Origin: Paraburkholderia ultramafica
Lineage (GTDB): Bacteria > Pseudomonadota > Gammaproteobacteria > Burkholderiales > Burkholderiaceae
DNA length: 64,000 nucleotides
Assembly (NCBI RefSeq): GCF_902859915.1
Contig: NZ_CADIKK010000008.1
Location: forward strand, 124,001 to 188,000
Direction: 5' to 3'
The notes beneath the pieces were generated by a model. It ran no database searches. It was not told where the DNA came from and saw nothing but the letters and a program-made list of their open reading frames with translations. Positions 1-8,338 of this stretch are shown here, piece by piece. Numbering within the stretch: position 1 is the stretch's first letter; every line of letters begins with the position of its first letter. The translations under genes were made by a program, and so were the position numbers.

Positions 1-2
1 TG

Positions 3-1145
3 CCGGCCAATGAAAAGGCGGGCAAGGAAGCATACGAGAAGGTCGTCAACCTCACGCGCGCTCACCTCGAAGAAGACGCGGGCAAGTCGCTGCACGAAGA
101 CTTCGCGGACATGACCGGCATCGACCTGAATCGCGCCGGCACGCCGCTGCTCGAAATCGTCACCGAGCCGGAAATGCGCAGCGCGGCCGAAGCGGTTGCT
201 TACGCCAGGACGCTGCACACGCTCGTCACGTGGCTCGGTATCTGCGACGGCAACATGCAGGAAGGCTCCTTCCGTTGTGACGCAAACGTGTCGGTGCGCC
301 CGCTCGGTCAGGCGGAATTCGGTACGCGTGCCGAGATCAAGAACCTGAACTCGTTCCGCTTCCTCGAAGAAGCAATCCAGTACGAAGTGCGCCGGCAGAT
401 CGAATTGATCGAAGACGGCGGCACGGTGGTGCAGGAAACGCGTCTGTACGATCCGGACAAGCGCGAAACACGCTCGATGCGCAGCAAGGAAGACGCGCAC
501 GACTACCGCTATTTCCCCGACCCCGATCTGATGCCGCTCGTGATCGACGCGGCGTGGGTCGAGCGCGTGAAGAGCGAGATGCCGGAACTGCCGGAAGCGA
601 TCCAGCAGCGCTTCGTGTCGCAATACGGCCTGACGCCGTACGACGCCAACGTGCTGACGTCGAGCAAGGCGATGGCCGCGTACTATGAAGCGGTGGTCGT
701 CAAGGTCGGCCCGGCTCACGCGAAGGTCGCGGCGAACTGGTTGATGGGCGAAGTGTCGTCGCAACTGAATCGCGAAGGGCTGGAGATCGACGCTTCGCCG
801 GTGTCGTCCGCGCAACTCGCACTGCTTCTGCAACGCATTGCCGACGGCACGATCTCGAACAAGATCGCCAAGGAAATCTTCCTCGCGATCTGGGAAGAGA
901 AAGCCACCGACGAAGCCGCCGCCGATCGCATCATCGAAGCGAAGGGCCTGAAGCAGATCTCGGATACCGGCGCACTGGAAGCGATCATCGACGAAGTGCT
1001 CGCGGCGAACCAGAAGTCGGTCGAGGAATTCCGCGCCGGCAAGGACAAGGCGTTCAACGCGCTGATCGGTCAGGCGATGAAAGCGACCAAGGGCAAGGCC
1101 AATCCGGCGCAGGTGAATGAACTGCTGAAGAAGAAGCTGTCCTGA
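3..1145 (+). CDS. gatB: Aspartyl/glutamyl-tRNA amidotransferase subunit B (3' part)
   Basis: GatB is the tRNA-binding and kinase subunit of the GatCAB amidotransferase, which converts misacylated Glu-tRNA(Gln) or Asp-tRNA(Asn) to the amidated form in the cytoplasm. The frame is open from base 3, so the gene starts upstream of the window; about 380 residues of a usual ~490 are present. Visible family features are the stretch [20 protein letters not shown], the segment [12 protein letters not shown], and a C-terminal YqeY-like helical domain ending [16 protein letters not shown]. The Met at base 111 is internal, because coding similarity continues before it. A strong hairpin terminator follows about 40 bases after the stop. 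Identification is secure; only the N-terminus is missing, because of the window edge. Confidence 0.97.
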   Translation, partial: PANEKAGKEAYEKVVNLTRAHLEEDAGKSLHEDFADMTGIDLNRAGTPLLEIVTEPEMRSAAEAVAYARTLHTLVTWLGICDGNMQEGSFRCDANVSVRPLGQAEFGTRAEIKNLNSFRFLEEAIQYEVRRQIELIEDGGTVVQETRLYDPDKRETRSMRSKEDAHDYRYFPDPDLMPLVIDAAWVERVKSEMPELPEAIQQRFVSQYGLTPYDANVLTSSKAMAAYYEAVVVKVGPAHAKVAANWLMGEVSSQLNREGLEIDASPVSSAQLALLLQRIADGTISNKIAKEIFLAIWEEKATDEAAADRIIEAKGLKQISDTGALEAIIDEVLAANQKSVEEFRAGKDKAFNALIGQAMKATKGKANPAQVNELLKKKLS

Positions 1146-1186
1146 GTTGAACAAGCACGGCTCGGGTGTTGACACCTGAGCCATCG

Positions 1187-1233
1187 CGGGCTGTTGCCGG
1201 AAACGAAACTGGGGCAACGGCCCGTTTTATTTT
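1187..1233 (+). terminator. Rho-independent terminator after gatB
   Basis: A 12-bp stem (1187-1198 with 1213-1224, one G-U pair) is followed directly by TTTTATTTT. A second, weaker hairpin (GGCTCGGGTGT / ACACCTGAGCC) sits just before it. The position fits termination of gatB transcription ahead of ppk2. Confidence 0.8.
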
Positions 1234-1281
1234 GCGGGCCCGCTTTTGCGAACCCCTGAACGCAGATTACGGAGTGTGTGG

Positions 1282-2121
1282 ATGGCCAGGCAACCCGAAC
1301 TCGACGATTTCCGCGTGCCTTATTTCGACGACGGCAAGAACCCCCCCAAATTCTCGCTCGACAATTACAACCCGGTCGCGAAGCCATTTTCAACCGGGTC
1401 GAAAGACTCGGACCGCGTGCGTCTGTCGGTGATCGGTGGGCAGCTCGAGATCCTGCAGGAGTGTCTGCACGCGCAGCAGAAGCGTCGCGTGTTGCTGGTG
1501 CTGCAAGGCATGGACACGAGCGGCAAGGACGGCACGATCCGCGCGGTGTTTCACGAAGTCGATCCGCTCGGTTTGCGCATCGTGCCGTTCAAGGCGCCCA
1601 CGCCCGTCGAACTCGCGCACGATTTTCTGTGGCGCGTGCATTCGCAGGCGCCCGCCGCCGGCGAGCTGACGATCTTCAACCGCAGTCACTACGAAGATCT
1701 GCTGGTGCCCACCGTGCGCGGCGAACTGGACGCGCAAGCGTTCGAGCGACGCTGCTGCCACATTCGCCAGTTCGAAGAGATGCTTGCCTATAGCGGCACG
1801 ACCATCGTCAAGTGCATGCTGCACATTTCGAAAGACGAGCAGCGTGCGCGCCTGCAAGCGCGTATCGACGACCCGAGCAAGCACTGGAAATTCGACGTGT
1901 CCGATCTCGAGGCGCGCAAACAGTGGGACGCCTATCAATCGGTCTATCGCGACGCGTTGGCCGGGACGTCGACCGAATACGCGCCGTGGTACGTGATTCC
2001 GGCCGACTCGAAGACCCATCGCAACGTGATGGTCGGCGAACTGCTGTTGCGTGCGTTGCAAGCGCTGAAGCTCGAATATCCGCCTCCCAAAGAATCGCTG
2101 AAGGGCATCAAGGTCGAGTGA
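1282..2121 (+). CDS. ppk2: Polyphosphate kinase 2 family protein
   Basis: PPK2 enzymes transfer phosphate from polyphosphate to nucleoside mono- or diphosphates (or the reverse). The 279-residue product has the Walker A loop GMDTSGKDG at residues 76-84, the family segment FNRSHYEDLL near 132-141, and a C-terminal DDPSKHWKFD segment typical of single-domain PPK2. The ATG at 1282 is chosen over the in-frame start at 1246 because GGAG lies seven bases upstream and MARQPELDDF is a natural N-terminus. Which PPK2 class (AMP- or ADP-directed) cannot be settled by eye. It stands alone between the gatB terminator and xth and is probably its own transcription unit, possibly running into xth 46 bases downstream. 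Confidence 0.92.
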   Translation: MARQPELDDFRVPYFDDGKNPPKFSLDNYNPVAKPFSTGSKDSDRVRLSVIGGQLEILQECLHAQQKRRVLLVLQGMDTSGKDGTIRAVFHEVDPLGLRIVPFKAPTPVELAHDFLWRVHSQAPAAGELTIFNRSHYEDLLVPTVRGELDAQAFERRCCHIRQFEEMLAYSGTTIVKCMLHISKDEQRARLQARIDDPSKHWKFDVSDLEARKQWDAYQSVYRDALAGTSTEYAPWYVIPADSKTHRNVMVGELLLRALQALKLEYPPPKESLKGIKVE

Positions 2122-2167
2122 CCTGGCCCGTTGGCTCCAGAAACGAATCGAACATAAAAGGAACGAC

Positions 2168-2947
2168 ATGTTGCGTGTGATTACCGCTAACCTGAACGGG
2201 ATCCGCTCGGCGGCGAAAAAAGGCTTTTTCGAATGGTTCGGCGAACAGAACGCCGACGTGCTGTGCGTGCAGGAAATCAAATGCTCGCAGGACGACATGA
2301 CGCCGGAATTCATGGCGCCGCACGATTTCACCGGCTATTTTCAGCACGCGGTGAAGAAGGGTTATAGCGGCGCGGGCGTCTACACGCGTCACGAACCGGA
2401 CGAAGTGGTGATCGGCTTCGGCAGCGAGGAGTTCGATCCGGAAGGGCGCTATGTCGAGCTGCGTTTCGGCAAGCTGTCGGTGATTTCCGTGTACGTGCCG
2501 TCGGGTTCGAGCGGAGAAGACCGCCAGCAGGCCAAGTACCGTTTCATGGACGAGTTCATGCCGCATCTCGCCGAACTGGCTCAGGAACGCGAAGTGATCG
2601 TGTGCGGCGACGTGAACATCGTCCACAAGGAGATCGACATCAAGAACTGGAAGAGCAACCAGAAGAACTCGGGCTGCCTGCCGCAAGAGCGCGCGTGGCT
2701 GACCAGGCTGTTCGACGAAGTGGGTTACGTCGATGTATTCCGCACGCTCGACCAGCGGCCGGAACAGTACACGTGGTGGAGCAATCGCGGTCAGGCGTAC
2801 GCGAAGAACGTAGGGTGGCGGATCGACTATCAGATCGCGACGTCGGGCATTGCGGGCAAGGCGAAACGCACCGACGTGTTCCGCGATATCAAGTTCAGCG
2901 ACCATGCGCCGCTGACGGTCGACTACGATCACAAGGTCAGGAAGTAA
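2168..2947 (+). CDS. xth: Exodeoxyribonuclease III / AP endonuclease
   Basis: A 259-residue enzyme of the ExoIII/ExoA family, which cleaves DNA 5' to abasic sites and trims 3' ends during base-excision repair. The family motifs are in order: TANLNGIR at the N-terminus, the metal-binding glutamate in CVQEIKC, the segment SVYVPSGSSG, the catalytic GDVNIVHKEIDIKN, the WRIDYQ segment, and the terminal SDHAPLTVDY. An AAAGGAA ribosome site precedes the ATG. Length matches the family, all catalytic residues appear intact, and nothing is unusual. It converges with the M48 peptidase gene 27 bases downstream. Confidence 0.96.
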   Translation: MLRVITANLNGIRSAAKKGFFEWFGEQNADVLCVQEIKCSQDDMTPEFMAPHDFTGYFQHAVKKGYSGAGVYTRHEPDEVVIGFGSEEFDPEGRYVELRFGKLSVISVYVPSGSSGEDRQQAKYRFMDEFMPHLAELAQEREVIVCGDVNIVHKEIDIKNWKSNQKNSGCLPQERAWLTRLFDEVGYVDVFRTLDQRPEQYTWWSNRGQAYAKNVGWRIDYQIATSGIAGKAKRTDVFRDIKFSDHAPLTVDYDHKVRK

Positions 2948-2974
2948 GCACTCCCCGGCCCGCGCGACTCAAGC

Positions 2975-4180
2975 TCAATCGCGGGCCAGCTTGCCGCGCG
3001 GGCGGCCCATGCCGGCGTAATCCGGCAGGGCATCCACCGTCTTGCCGATCGCCTTCGCATAGAGCGGCAGCATGTCCGGCAGGCGCTTGATGATGTCCTG
3101 ACGCCGCGCCGGCGTGTACGGATGCACGTAGATGAAGCCCCGCTCGCGATCGCTGCGCGTCGCTTGCGCGAGCTTGTCCCACAGCGTGACCGCCGCACGC
3201 GGATCGAAGCCGGCGCGTGACGCGATGTCGCTGCCGATCACGTCGGCTTCGGTTTCGTCGGTGCTCTCATACTTCATTTCCAGCAGGCGCGAGCCGATGC
3301 CGAGCGGTGCGGCGCCGAGATCGGCAAGCCCGAAGAGCTGCGGGATCGTTCCGGTCGAATCGAGCTGGCTGGCCTGGAGTTGGCCGAGCCGCTCGCGTGC
3401 ATGCTCGCGCAACGCGTGCGCGATCTCGTGTCCGATCAGCATGCCGAGCTCGTTGTCATTCAGACGCGTGCGGTCGAGCAGCCCGCCATAGACGACGATC
3501 TTGCCGCCCGGCAGGCAGTACATGCGGATATCGGTCGAACGCACGACAGCCACATCCCACTTCCAGCCTTTGGCCCGCTCGTTCCATTTCAGCGAGTACG
3601 GGATCATCCTGTCGACGATCGACCGCACGCGCGTGACGTGCGCGTCGGTGTCGCCGTACAGGCGGTTCGCGTGTTCCGCGCCGTACGCGATCTGGTTGAA
3701 CTCTTCGGTGGCTTGCGCCTCGAGCATCGGCGATGGGATCAGGTTGCGGAACACCAGGTAGCCGCCGTAGCGCAATTGCGTGTTCGGAGTGTAGGGCGGC
3801 GCAGACGCAGGCAGTGCGGGTGTCGCAGCGGGTGTTTTCGCGGTGACGGGTGCCTGGGCCGGCGCTGCCGCAGAGGTCGGCGTGGCGGCCGCCGGCGCGC
3901 TGCCGGCGCTGGCCGTGCCGGTGGTGTTCGGGGTGCTTGTCGCGCTGTTCGCGCCCGGCGTCGCCGATGTCGCGCTTTCAGCGGTGGCTGCGACCGTCGC
4001 CGGCTTTGCCGTCGGCGCGGCCGGCATGGCTGCCGCGTACGCGCTCGCCGGCATGATCCACGCCAGGCTGCTCGCGCAGCCGAGTGCCCATGCAGCGTGC
4101 AGCGCCGCACGGCTCGCCTTGAGCGACGGAACCCAGGTCGTGCACAAGCGCCGCGTGCGCGTTGAAAACGGGGTCTTCAC
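2975..4180 (-). CDS. M48 family metallopeptidase (periplasmic)
   Basis: A zinc metallopeptidase of family M48 (BepA/LoiP-like), expected to act on proteins in the periplasm. The zinc motif HEIAH is at residues 251-255. The N-terminus has basic residues, then a hydrophobic Ala-rich segment (about 28-50) that looks like a signal peptide, then ~75 residues of Ala/Pro/Thr-rich linker before the catalytic domain. Start chosen as GTG at 4180: it overlaps the ampG stop as GTGA, has GGAG nine bases upstream, and gives 401 residues. The frame stays open much further upstream inside ampG, but that part is only an overlap shadow. The overlap implies translational coupling to the muropeptide permease. 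Confidence 0.85.
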   Translation of the reverse strand: MKTPFSTRTRRLCTTWVPSLKASRAALHAAWALGCASSLAWIMPASAYAAAMPAAPTAKPATVAATAESATSATPGANSATSTPNTTGTASAGSAPAAATPTSAAAPAQAPVTAKTPAATPALPASAPPYTPNTQLRYGGYLVFRNLIPSPMLEAQATEEFNQIAYGAEHANRLYGDTDAHVTRVRSIVDRMIPYSLKWNERAKGWKWDVAVVRSTDIRMYCLPGGKIVVYGGLLDRTRLNDNELGMLIGHEIAHALREHARERLGQLQASQLDSTGTIPQLFGLADLGAAPLGIGSRLLEMKYESTDETEADVIGSDIASRAGFDPRAAVTLWDKLAQATRSDRERGFIYVHPYTPARRQDIIKRLPDMLPLYAKAIGKTVDALPDYAGMGRPRGKLARD

Positions 4181-5571
4181 GACGCGGTTCTCCACGGCGC
4201 GATACGCACCAGAAGCAGCATGCCGGGCAGCGCCAGCACCGTGCACATGATGAAGTAGTCGAACCAGCCGATCTGCGCGACCACATAGCCGCTCGCCGCC
4301 GATGCCAACGTGCGCGGCACCGAAGCCAGGCTCGTGAAGAGCGCGAACTGCGTGGCCGTGTAGCGCGGATCGGTGGTGCTCGCGATGTACGCGGTGAACG
4401 CCGCCATCGTCAGGCCGGTGGTGAAAGTTTCGAAGCCGTAGACAAGCGCCAGCGCGACCGAGCGGGGCTCGAGCTGCACGGCCCAGTCCACGCCCACTAA
4501 CGCGAGCAGCTTCGTCGTACCCTGGCTCAGCCAGACGGCGATGTCGTAAATCGCCACAAGACCGGGCGACGCCGGGCCGAGATGCGCGAGCCACGCAAAG
4601 CCGAGCGTCGACACCATCTGCAGGATGCCGAAGATCCACAAGCCCCGGCCGATGCCGATCTTCATCAGCCAGATCCCCCCGACAATGCCGCCCGCGAGAC
4701 TCGCGCCGAACGCGGTGGTCTTCGCGATCACGCCGATCTGCGTGCGCGAAAAACCGATGTCGAGGAAGAACGACGTGGACAGCGTGGTCGCCATCGTATC
4801 GCCGAGCTTGTACAGAAAGATGAAGGCGAGCACGAACAGCGCGCCGCGCCAGCCGTCGCGCTGAATGAATTCCTTGAACGGCTGCACGATCGCTTCGCGC
4901 AGATTCTTCGGCGGCGTGCCGTGCACTTTGGGCTCGCTGATCACCAGCGTCATCACCATACCCGGCAGCATGAACGCAGCCGTAACGATGAACACCGTGG
5001 TCCACGGCATATGGTCGGACAGAATCAACGCGAGCGAGCCGGGCACCAGCGCCGCGATCTTGTAGGCGTTCACATGCACCGCGTTGCCGAGACCCTGCTG
5101 CGTATCGCTCAGCAATTCACGCCGGTACGCGTCGATCACGATGTCCTGGCTCGCGCCGAAAAACGCGACCAGCGCTGTCAACGCCGCCACCGTCCAGATC
5201 GAATCGCGCGGCGAGACGAAACCTAAAGTCGCAATCGCGCCGGCCACCAGAATTTGCGTGACCAGCATCCAGCCGCGCCGTCTGCCCGGACGCCAGGCCG
5301 GCAAGCGCGGCACGTAGCGGTCCATCAGCGGCGCCCAGATGAATTTCCACGTGTACGGGAACTGGATCAGCGCAAACAGGCCGATTTCCTTCAGGTTGAC
5401 GCCTTCGGAGCGTAGCCACGCCTGCACCAGATAGACGAGCGTGAACAGCGGCAATCCCGACGTAAAGCCGAGAAAGACGCAGATCAGCATGCGCGTATTC
5501 AGGAACGCGCGCCAGCCGGGATGTTCTTCGTGAGCGGTAAGTGCAGGCGCCTCGTGCGGCGGGTTCGACAT
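4177..5571 (-). CDS. ampG: AmpG-like muropeptide MFS transporter
   Basis: A 464-residue inner-membrane permease of the AmpG family, which imports GlcNAc-anhydroMurNAc peptides from the periplasm for cell-wall recycling. Recognisable signatures are GFTSGLPLFTLVYLVQAWL in the first membrane segment, FIWAPLMDRY in the second and FGASQDIVIDAYRRELL in the middle, along with about 12-14 hydrophobic segments. The stop overlaps the GTG start of the M48 peptidase gene, so both are probably made from one mRNA. No AmpC-type beta-lactamase or AmpR lies nearby, so recycling rather than resistance signalling is the likely role here. The metW gene ends 14 bases upstream of this start, so metX-metW-ampG-M48 may be one transcript. 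Confidence 0.9.
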   Translation of the reverse strand: MSNPPHEAPALTAHEEHPGWRAFLNTRMLICVFLGFTSGLPLFTLVYLVQAWLRSEGVNLKEIGLFALIQFPYTWKFIWAPLMDRYVPRLPAWRPGRRRGWMLVTQILVAGAIATLGFVSPRDSIWTVAALTALVAFFGASQDIVIDAYRRELLSDTQQGLGNAVHVNAYKIAALVPGSLALILSDHMPWTTVFIVTAAFMLPGMVMTLVISEPKVHGTPPKNLREAIVQPFKEFIQRDGWRGALFVLAFIFLYKLGDTMATTLSTSFFLDIGFSRTQIGVIAKTTAFGASLAGGIVGGIWLMKIGIGRGLWIFGILQMVSTLGFAWLAHLGPASPGLVAIYDIAVWLSQGTTKLLALVGVDWAVQLEPRSVALALVYGFETFTTGLTMAAFTAYIASTTDPRYTATQFALFTSLASVPRTLASAASGYVVAQIGWFDYFIMCTVLALPGMLLLVRIAPWRTAS

Positions 5572-5585
5572 GTGGATAACTTGCG

Positions 5586-6194
5586 TTAGCTTTTCTTGAC
5601 GCGATAGACCGCAAGACTACCACGCCAGTTCACGCCCCATCGCACCACCTGTCCGTCGTGCAGCACGACGCGGTCAAGAATTTCGATGCCGACTTCCGGC
5701 GCGAGCGCTTCGAAGTCCTCGATCGTCAGCACCCGCACGTTCGGCGTGTTGTGCCACTGAAAAGGCAGCGACTTCGACACCGGCATGCGCCCTTGCAGCA
5801 CCGACAGCCGGTGCGCCCAGTAGCCGAAGTTCGGAAACGACACGATGCACTCCTTGCCCACCCGCACCGTCTCGCGCAGGATCGCCGCGGTCTGATGGAT
5901 GGTCTGCAGCGTCTGCGACAGAATCGCGAAATCGAAGCTGCCGTCTTCGAACAGGCGCAGGCCGTCTTCCAGATTCTGCTGGATCACGTTGACGCCGTTT
6001 TGCGTCGACGCGAGCACGCCCGCGTCGTTGATCTCGATGCCGTAGCCCTGCACATCCAGTTCTTCGGTCAATAGCGACAGCAGCGAGCCGTCGCCGCAAC
6101 CCAGATCCAGCACGGTGGCGCGCGGTTCGACCCAGCGCGCGATCGCGCGGAAGTCCGGGCGCAGCGCCAGGTAGTCGAGTGCTCGCTGGTTCAT
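5586..6194 (-). CDS. metW: Methionine biosynthesis protein MetW
   Basis: A 202-residue class I SAM-dependent methyltransferase-fold protein of the MetW family, which accompanies MetX in many proteobacteria. The SAM-binding motif [11 protein letters not shown] begins at residue 29, and the family segments [12 protein letters not shown] and VSFPNFGYW are present. The ATG at 6194 overlaps the metX stop as ATGA, so the two are translationally coupled. MetW is thought to support homoserine acylation together with MetX; its exact biochemical action is not evident from sequence. Upstream in-frame starts lie inside metX and are not used. The SAM-II-like element upstream of metX would control this gene too. 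Confidence 0.95.
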   Translation of the reverse strand: MNQRALDYLALRPDFRAIARWVEPRATVLDLGCGDGSLLSLLTEELDVQGYGIEINDAGVLASTQNGVNVIQQNLEDGLRLFEDGSFDFAILSQTLQTIHQTAAILRETVRVGKECIVSFPNFGYWAHRLSVLQGRMPVSKSLPFQWHNTPNVRVLTIEDFEALAPEVGIEILDRVVLHDGQVVRWGVNWRGSLAVYRVKKS

Positions 6195-7336
6195 GCGTTC
6201 ACCTCGTTCGCAATACGTTCGTAGTAGGCGCGCATCAGGTTGTGATAGCGCGCGTCGTCGAGCAGGAAGGCGTCGTGGCCGTGCGGCGCGTCGATCTCCG
6301 CGTAGGTGACGGTGCGCTTGTGGTCGAGCAGCGCCTTCACCAGTTCGCGCGAGCGGGCCGGCGCGAAACGCCAGTCGGTCGTGAAGCTGGCGATCAGATA
6401 TTTCGCGGTGGTGTGCGCGACCGCCGCCGTCAAATCGCCGTCGAAGGCCTTGGCCGGATCGAAATAGTCGAGCGCACGGGTGATCAGCAGGTAGGTGTTC
6501 GCGTCGAAGTAATCGGCGAACTTGTCGCCCTGGTAGCGCAGGTACGACTCCACTTCGAACTCGACGTCGAAGTTGAAGTTGTACGCGTCCAGCGCGCCTT
6601 CCGCGCGGCGCAGCGAACGGCCGAATTTCTCGGCCATGTCGTCGTCCGACAGATACGTGATGTGGCCGATCATCCGCGCGACGCGCAAGCCGCGCTTCGG
6701 CTTCACGTTGTGCGCGTAGTAGTTGCCGCCGTGGAAGTCCGGGTCCGACAGGATCGCCGAGCGCGCAACCTCGTTGAACGCGATGTTTTGCGCCGACAGC
6801 TTGGGCGTGGACGCGACCACGATGCAGTGCGCGACGCGCTCCGGATACATCATGCTCCACGCGAGCGCCTGCATGCCGCCGAGGCTGCCGCCCATCACGG
6901 CGGCGAAGCGCGTGATGCCGAATTGATCGGCGACGCGCGCCTGGGCGTTGACCCAGTCTTCCACCGTCACGACCGGAAACGTTGCGCCAAACGGGACGCC
7001 AGTGGCCGGGTCGATACTCATCGGCCCGGTCGAGCCGAAGCACGAGCCGAGGTTGTTCACGCCGATCACGAAGAACCTGTCGGTGTCGAGCGGCTTGCCC
7101 GGGCCGACCATGTTGTCCCACCAGCCGACGTCCTTCGCATTGTCGGCGTACACGCCGGCCACATGGTGTGACGCGTTGAGCGCATGGCACACCAGCACAG
7201 CATTGCTGCGCGCGGCGTTAAGCGTGCCGTAGGTCTCGACCATCAGGTCGTAACCGGCCAGCGAGCTGCCGTTCTGCAACTGCAGCGGCTCGGTGAAATG
7301 CATTTTTTGGGGAGCGACGATACCGATCGATTCCAT
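6191..7336 (-). CDS. metX: Homoserine O-acyltransferase MetX
   Basis: A 381-residue alpha/beta hydrolase that acylates the hydroxyl of L-homoserine, the committed step of methionine synthesis. The nucleophile elbow GGSLGG places the catalytic Ser near residue 151; the Asp lies in the FTTDWRF region and the His in APHGHDAFL near the C-terminus. MetX proteins may use acetyl- or succinyl-CoA, and several proteobacterial members are succinyltransferases, so the acyl donor is left open. The ATG at 7336 has a weak GCGGA site that can be hidden in a small hairpin. A SAM-II-like aptamer sits 79 bases upstream, suggesting repression when SAM is plentiful. Forms an overlapping pair with metW. Confidence 0.95.
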   Translation of the reverse strand: MESIGIVAPQKMHFTEPLQLQNGSSLAGYDLMVETYGTLNAARSNAVLVCHALNASHHVAGVYADNAKDVGWWDNMVGPGKPLDTDRFFVIGVNNLGSCFGSTGPMSIDPATGVPFGATFPVVTVEDWVNAQARVADQFGITRFAAVMGGSLGGMQALAWSMMYPERVAHCIVVASTPKLSAQNIAFNEVARSAILSDPDFHGGNYYAHNVKPKRGLRVARMIGHITYLSDDDMAEKFGRSLRRAEGALDAYNFNFDVEFEVESYLRYQGDKFADYFDANTYLLITRALDYFDPAKAFDGDLTAAVAHTTAKYLIASFTTDWRFAPARSRELVKALLDHKRTVTYAEIDAPHGHDAFLLDDARYHNLMRAYYERIANEVNA

Positions 7337-7341
7337 TCATT

Positions 7342-7365
7342 CCGCCATTTAACAAAACAGGGCGG
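7342..7365 (-). promoter_or_regulatory. Hairpin masking the metX ribosome binding site
   Basis: On the minus strand CCGCC (7365-7361) can pair with GGCGG (7346-7342) across a 14-base loop. The GGCGG is the only Shine-Dalgarno-like sequence before the metX ATG. A competing stem GCCAT/ATGGC overlaps it. This would suit a riboswitch that acts on translation initiation. The fold is seen; the regulation is inference. Confidence 0.4.
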
Positions 7366-7414
7366 CTAGATGGCGTCGGCGAAACACGGAGGAGAGACTG
7401 TGTGCGCGGCTGAC

Positions 7415-7498
7415 GACCTCTTTAGCCGCATTTATAGTGAACCGCGGGAGTATTCCCAGTGGTTCGCGCGCCCGCAATCGAGTCAGCAAATCGGCGCG
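7415..7498 (-). ncRNA. SAM-II-like riboswitch upstream of metX
   Basis: Read on the minus strand: P1 CGCGCC (7498-7493) pairs with GGCGCG (7472-7467). The enclosed 20-base loop begins GATTTG and ends GATTGCG, like the SAM-II L1 loop. The 3' core ATAAATG-CG-GCTAAA-GA-GG (7435-7417) matches the SAM-II core ATAAATG-NN-GCTAAA-NN-GG. Pseudoknot pairing is available: loop ATT with AAT, and loop GACT with GGTC. An extra hairpin, GAACC (7465-7461) with GGTTC, is inserted between P1 and the core. SAM-II elements bind S-adenosylmethionine and repress met genes, and the position before metX fits. Recognised by eye from remembered consensus, not by a covariance search. Confidence 0.72.
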
Positions 7499-7582
7499 TG
7501 ATAGGTGTTCAGGGTGCAGTGGATTGCGGTCCTGGATGGTTCAAGAGGCCGCAGTCAGGCGCAAAGTATAGCGGAAAATCTC

Positions 7583-7622
7583 GCACGGCAGCGTCGCGGG
7601 CGCACCCGCGACGCTGCCGTGC
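7583..7622 (-). terminator. Perfect 18-bp hairpin, likely slmA terminator
   Basis: Bases 7583-7600 and 7605-7622 are perfect reverse complements with a 4-base loop (CGCA). It begins 8 bases after the slmA stop and is followed on the minus strand by GAGATTTTCC, a short T run. It would separate slmA from metX transcription. Confidence 0.65.
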
Positions 7623-7630
7623 CAAGCGGA

Positions 7631-8338
7631 CTACTGAAGGATCAGCAGCAGTTGCGCGTCGGCGTGTTCGGCGGGCAGCCGCGCGAAACCGCTGCGCACA
7701 TAGCGGTGCCAGCGGCCGATGATGTAGCTCAGGAGCAGGCTCGCACGGATCGCGGGATCGTAGCCGGCAGGCAGCGGGACGGCGGCGCGTTCGGCGGAGC
7801 ATGCGCTTTCGCTTTCGTTCGCACTTGCACTCGCGCTCGCCTCCATCTGCGCCAGCCGCAAACACTGCTTCAGCGACGCCTCGACGCGCTCCAGCATCTG
7901 GTTGACGCGCTCGGTCAGCCGCTCATGTTCGCCGGCCAGCGCCTCGCAGGTCAGAACGCGCGTCATACCGGGATTCCTGGCGGGGAAGCTGAGCAGCATC
8001 AACGCGATCGCACGCGCTTGCAGCACGCCGTTGCTTTCCTTGTCGGCGATCTGGTTGATGAGGCCAAACAGCGTCTGCTCGATGAACTCGATGAGCCCTT
8101 CGAACATTTGCGCCTTGCTGGCGAAATGGCGATACAGCGCGGCTTCCGACACGCCGAGCCGGGCGGCGAGCGCCGCCGTGGTGATCTTTTCGCCTTTCGG
8201 CGCCTCCAGCATCGCGGCGAGCGTCTGCAGGATATGCACGCGACGCTCGCCCGGCTTCAGGCGCTGCGCGCGCGGGGCGGCCGGCGCGGTGGGTTGGTGT
8301 TCGGCTAAGGCTTCGTCAGGCTTGTCGATCGGCTGCAT
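7631..8338 (-). CDS. slmA: Nucleoid occlusion factor SlmA (TetR family)
   Basis: A 235-residue TetR-type DNA-binding protein. The N-terminal helix-turn-helix reads TTAALAARLGVSEAALYRHFASKAQMFEGL, as in SlmA, which blocks FtsZ assembly over the nucleoid. The C-terminal half is the ligand/dimer domain, with a low-complexity Ala/Ser/Glu insert (about residues 172-190) that is not part of the core fold. The ATG at 8338 is used because MQPIDKPDEAL is a natural start; the open frame upstream lies inside the neighbouring HAD gene. The start overlaps the end of the HAD phosphatase gene by 34 bases, so argB-HAD-slmA probably share transcripts. The SlmA name is by family resemblance and genomic position. 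Confidence 0.85.
   Translation of the reverse strand: MQPIDKPDEALAEHQPTAPAAPRAQRLKPGERRVHILQTLAAMLEAPKGEKITTAALAARLGVSEAALYRHFASKAQMFEGLIEFIEQTLFGLINQIADKESNGVLQARAIALMLLSFPARNPGMTRVLTCEALAGEHERLTERVNQMLERVEASLKQCLRLAQMEASASASANESESACSAERAAVPLPAGYDPAIRASLLLSYIIGRWHRYVRSGFARLPAEHADAQLLLILQ

Noticed and set aside
2975..5005. A 676-codon frame joining M48 peptidase with sequence inside ampG
   Set aside because: The upstream part lies in another frame of ampG and lacks any domain; a GTG with ribosome site at the ampG stop gives the real start.
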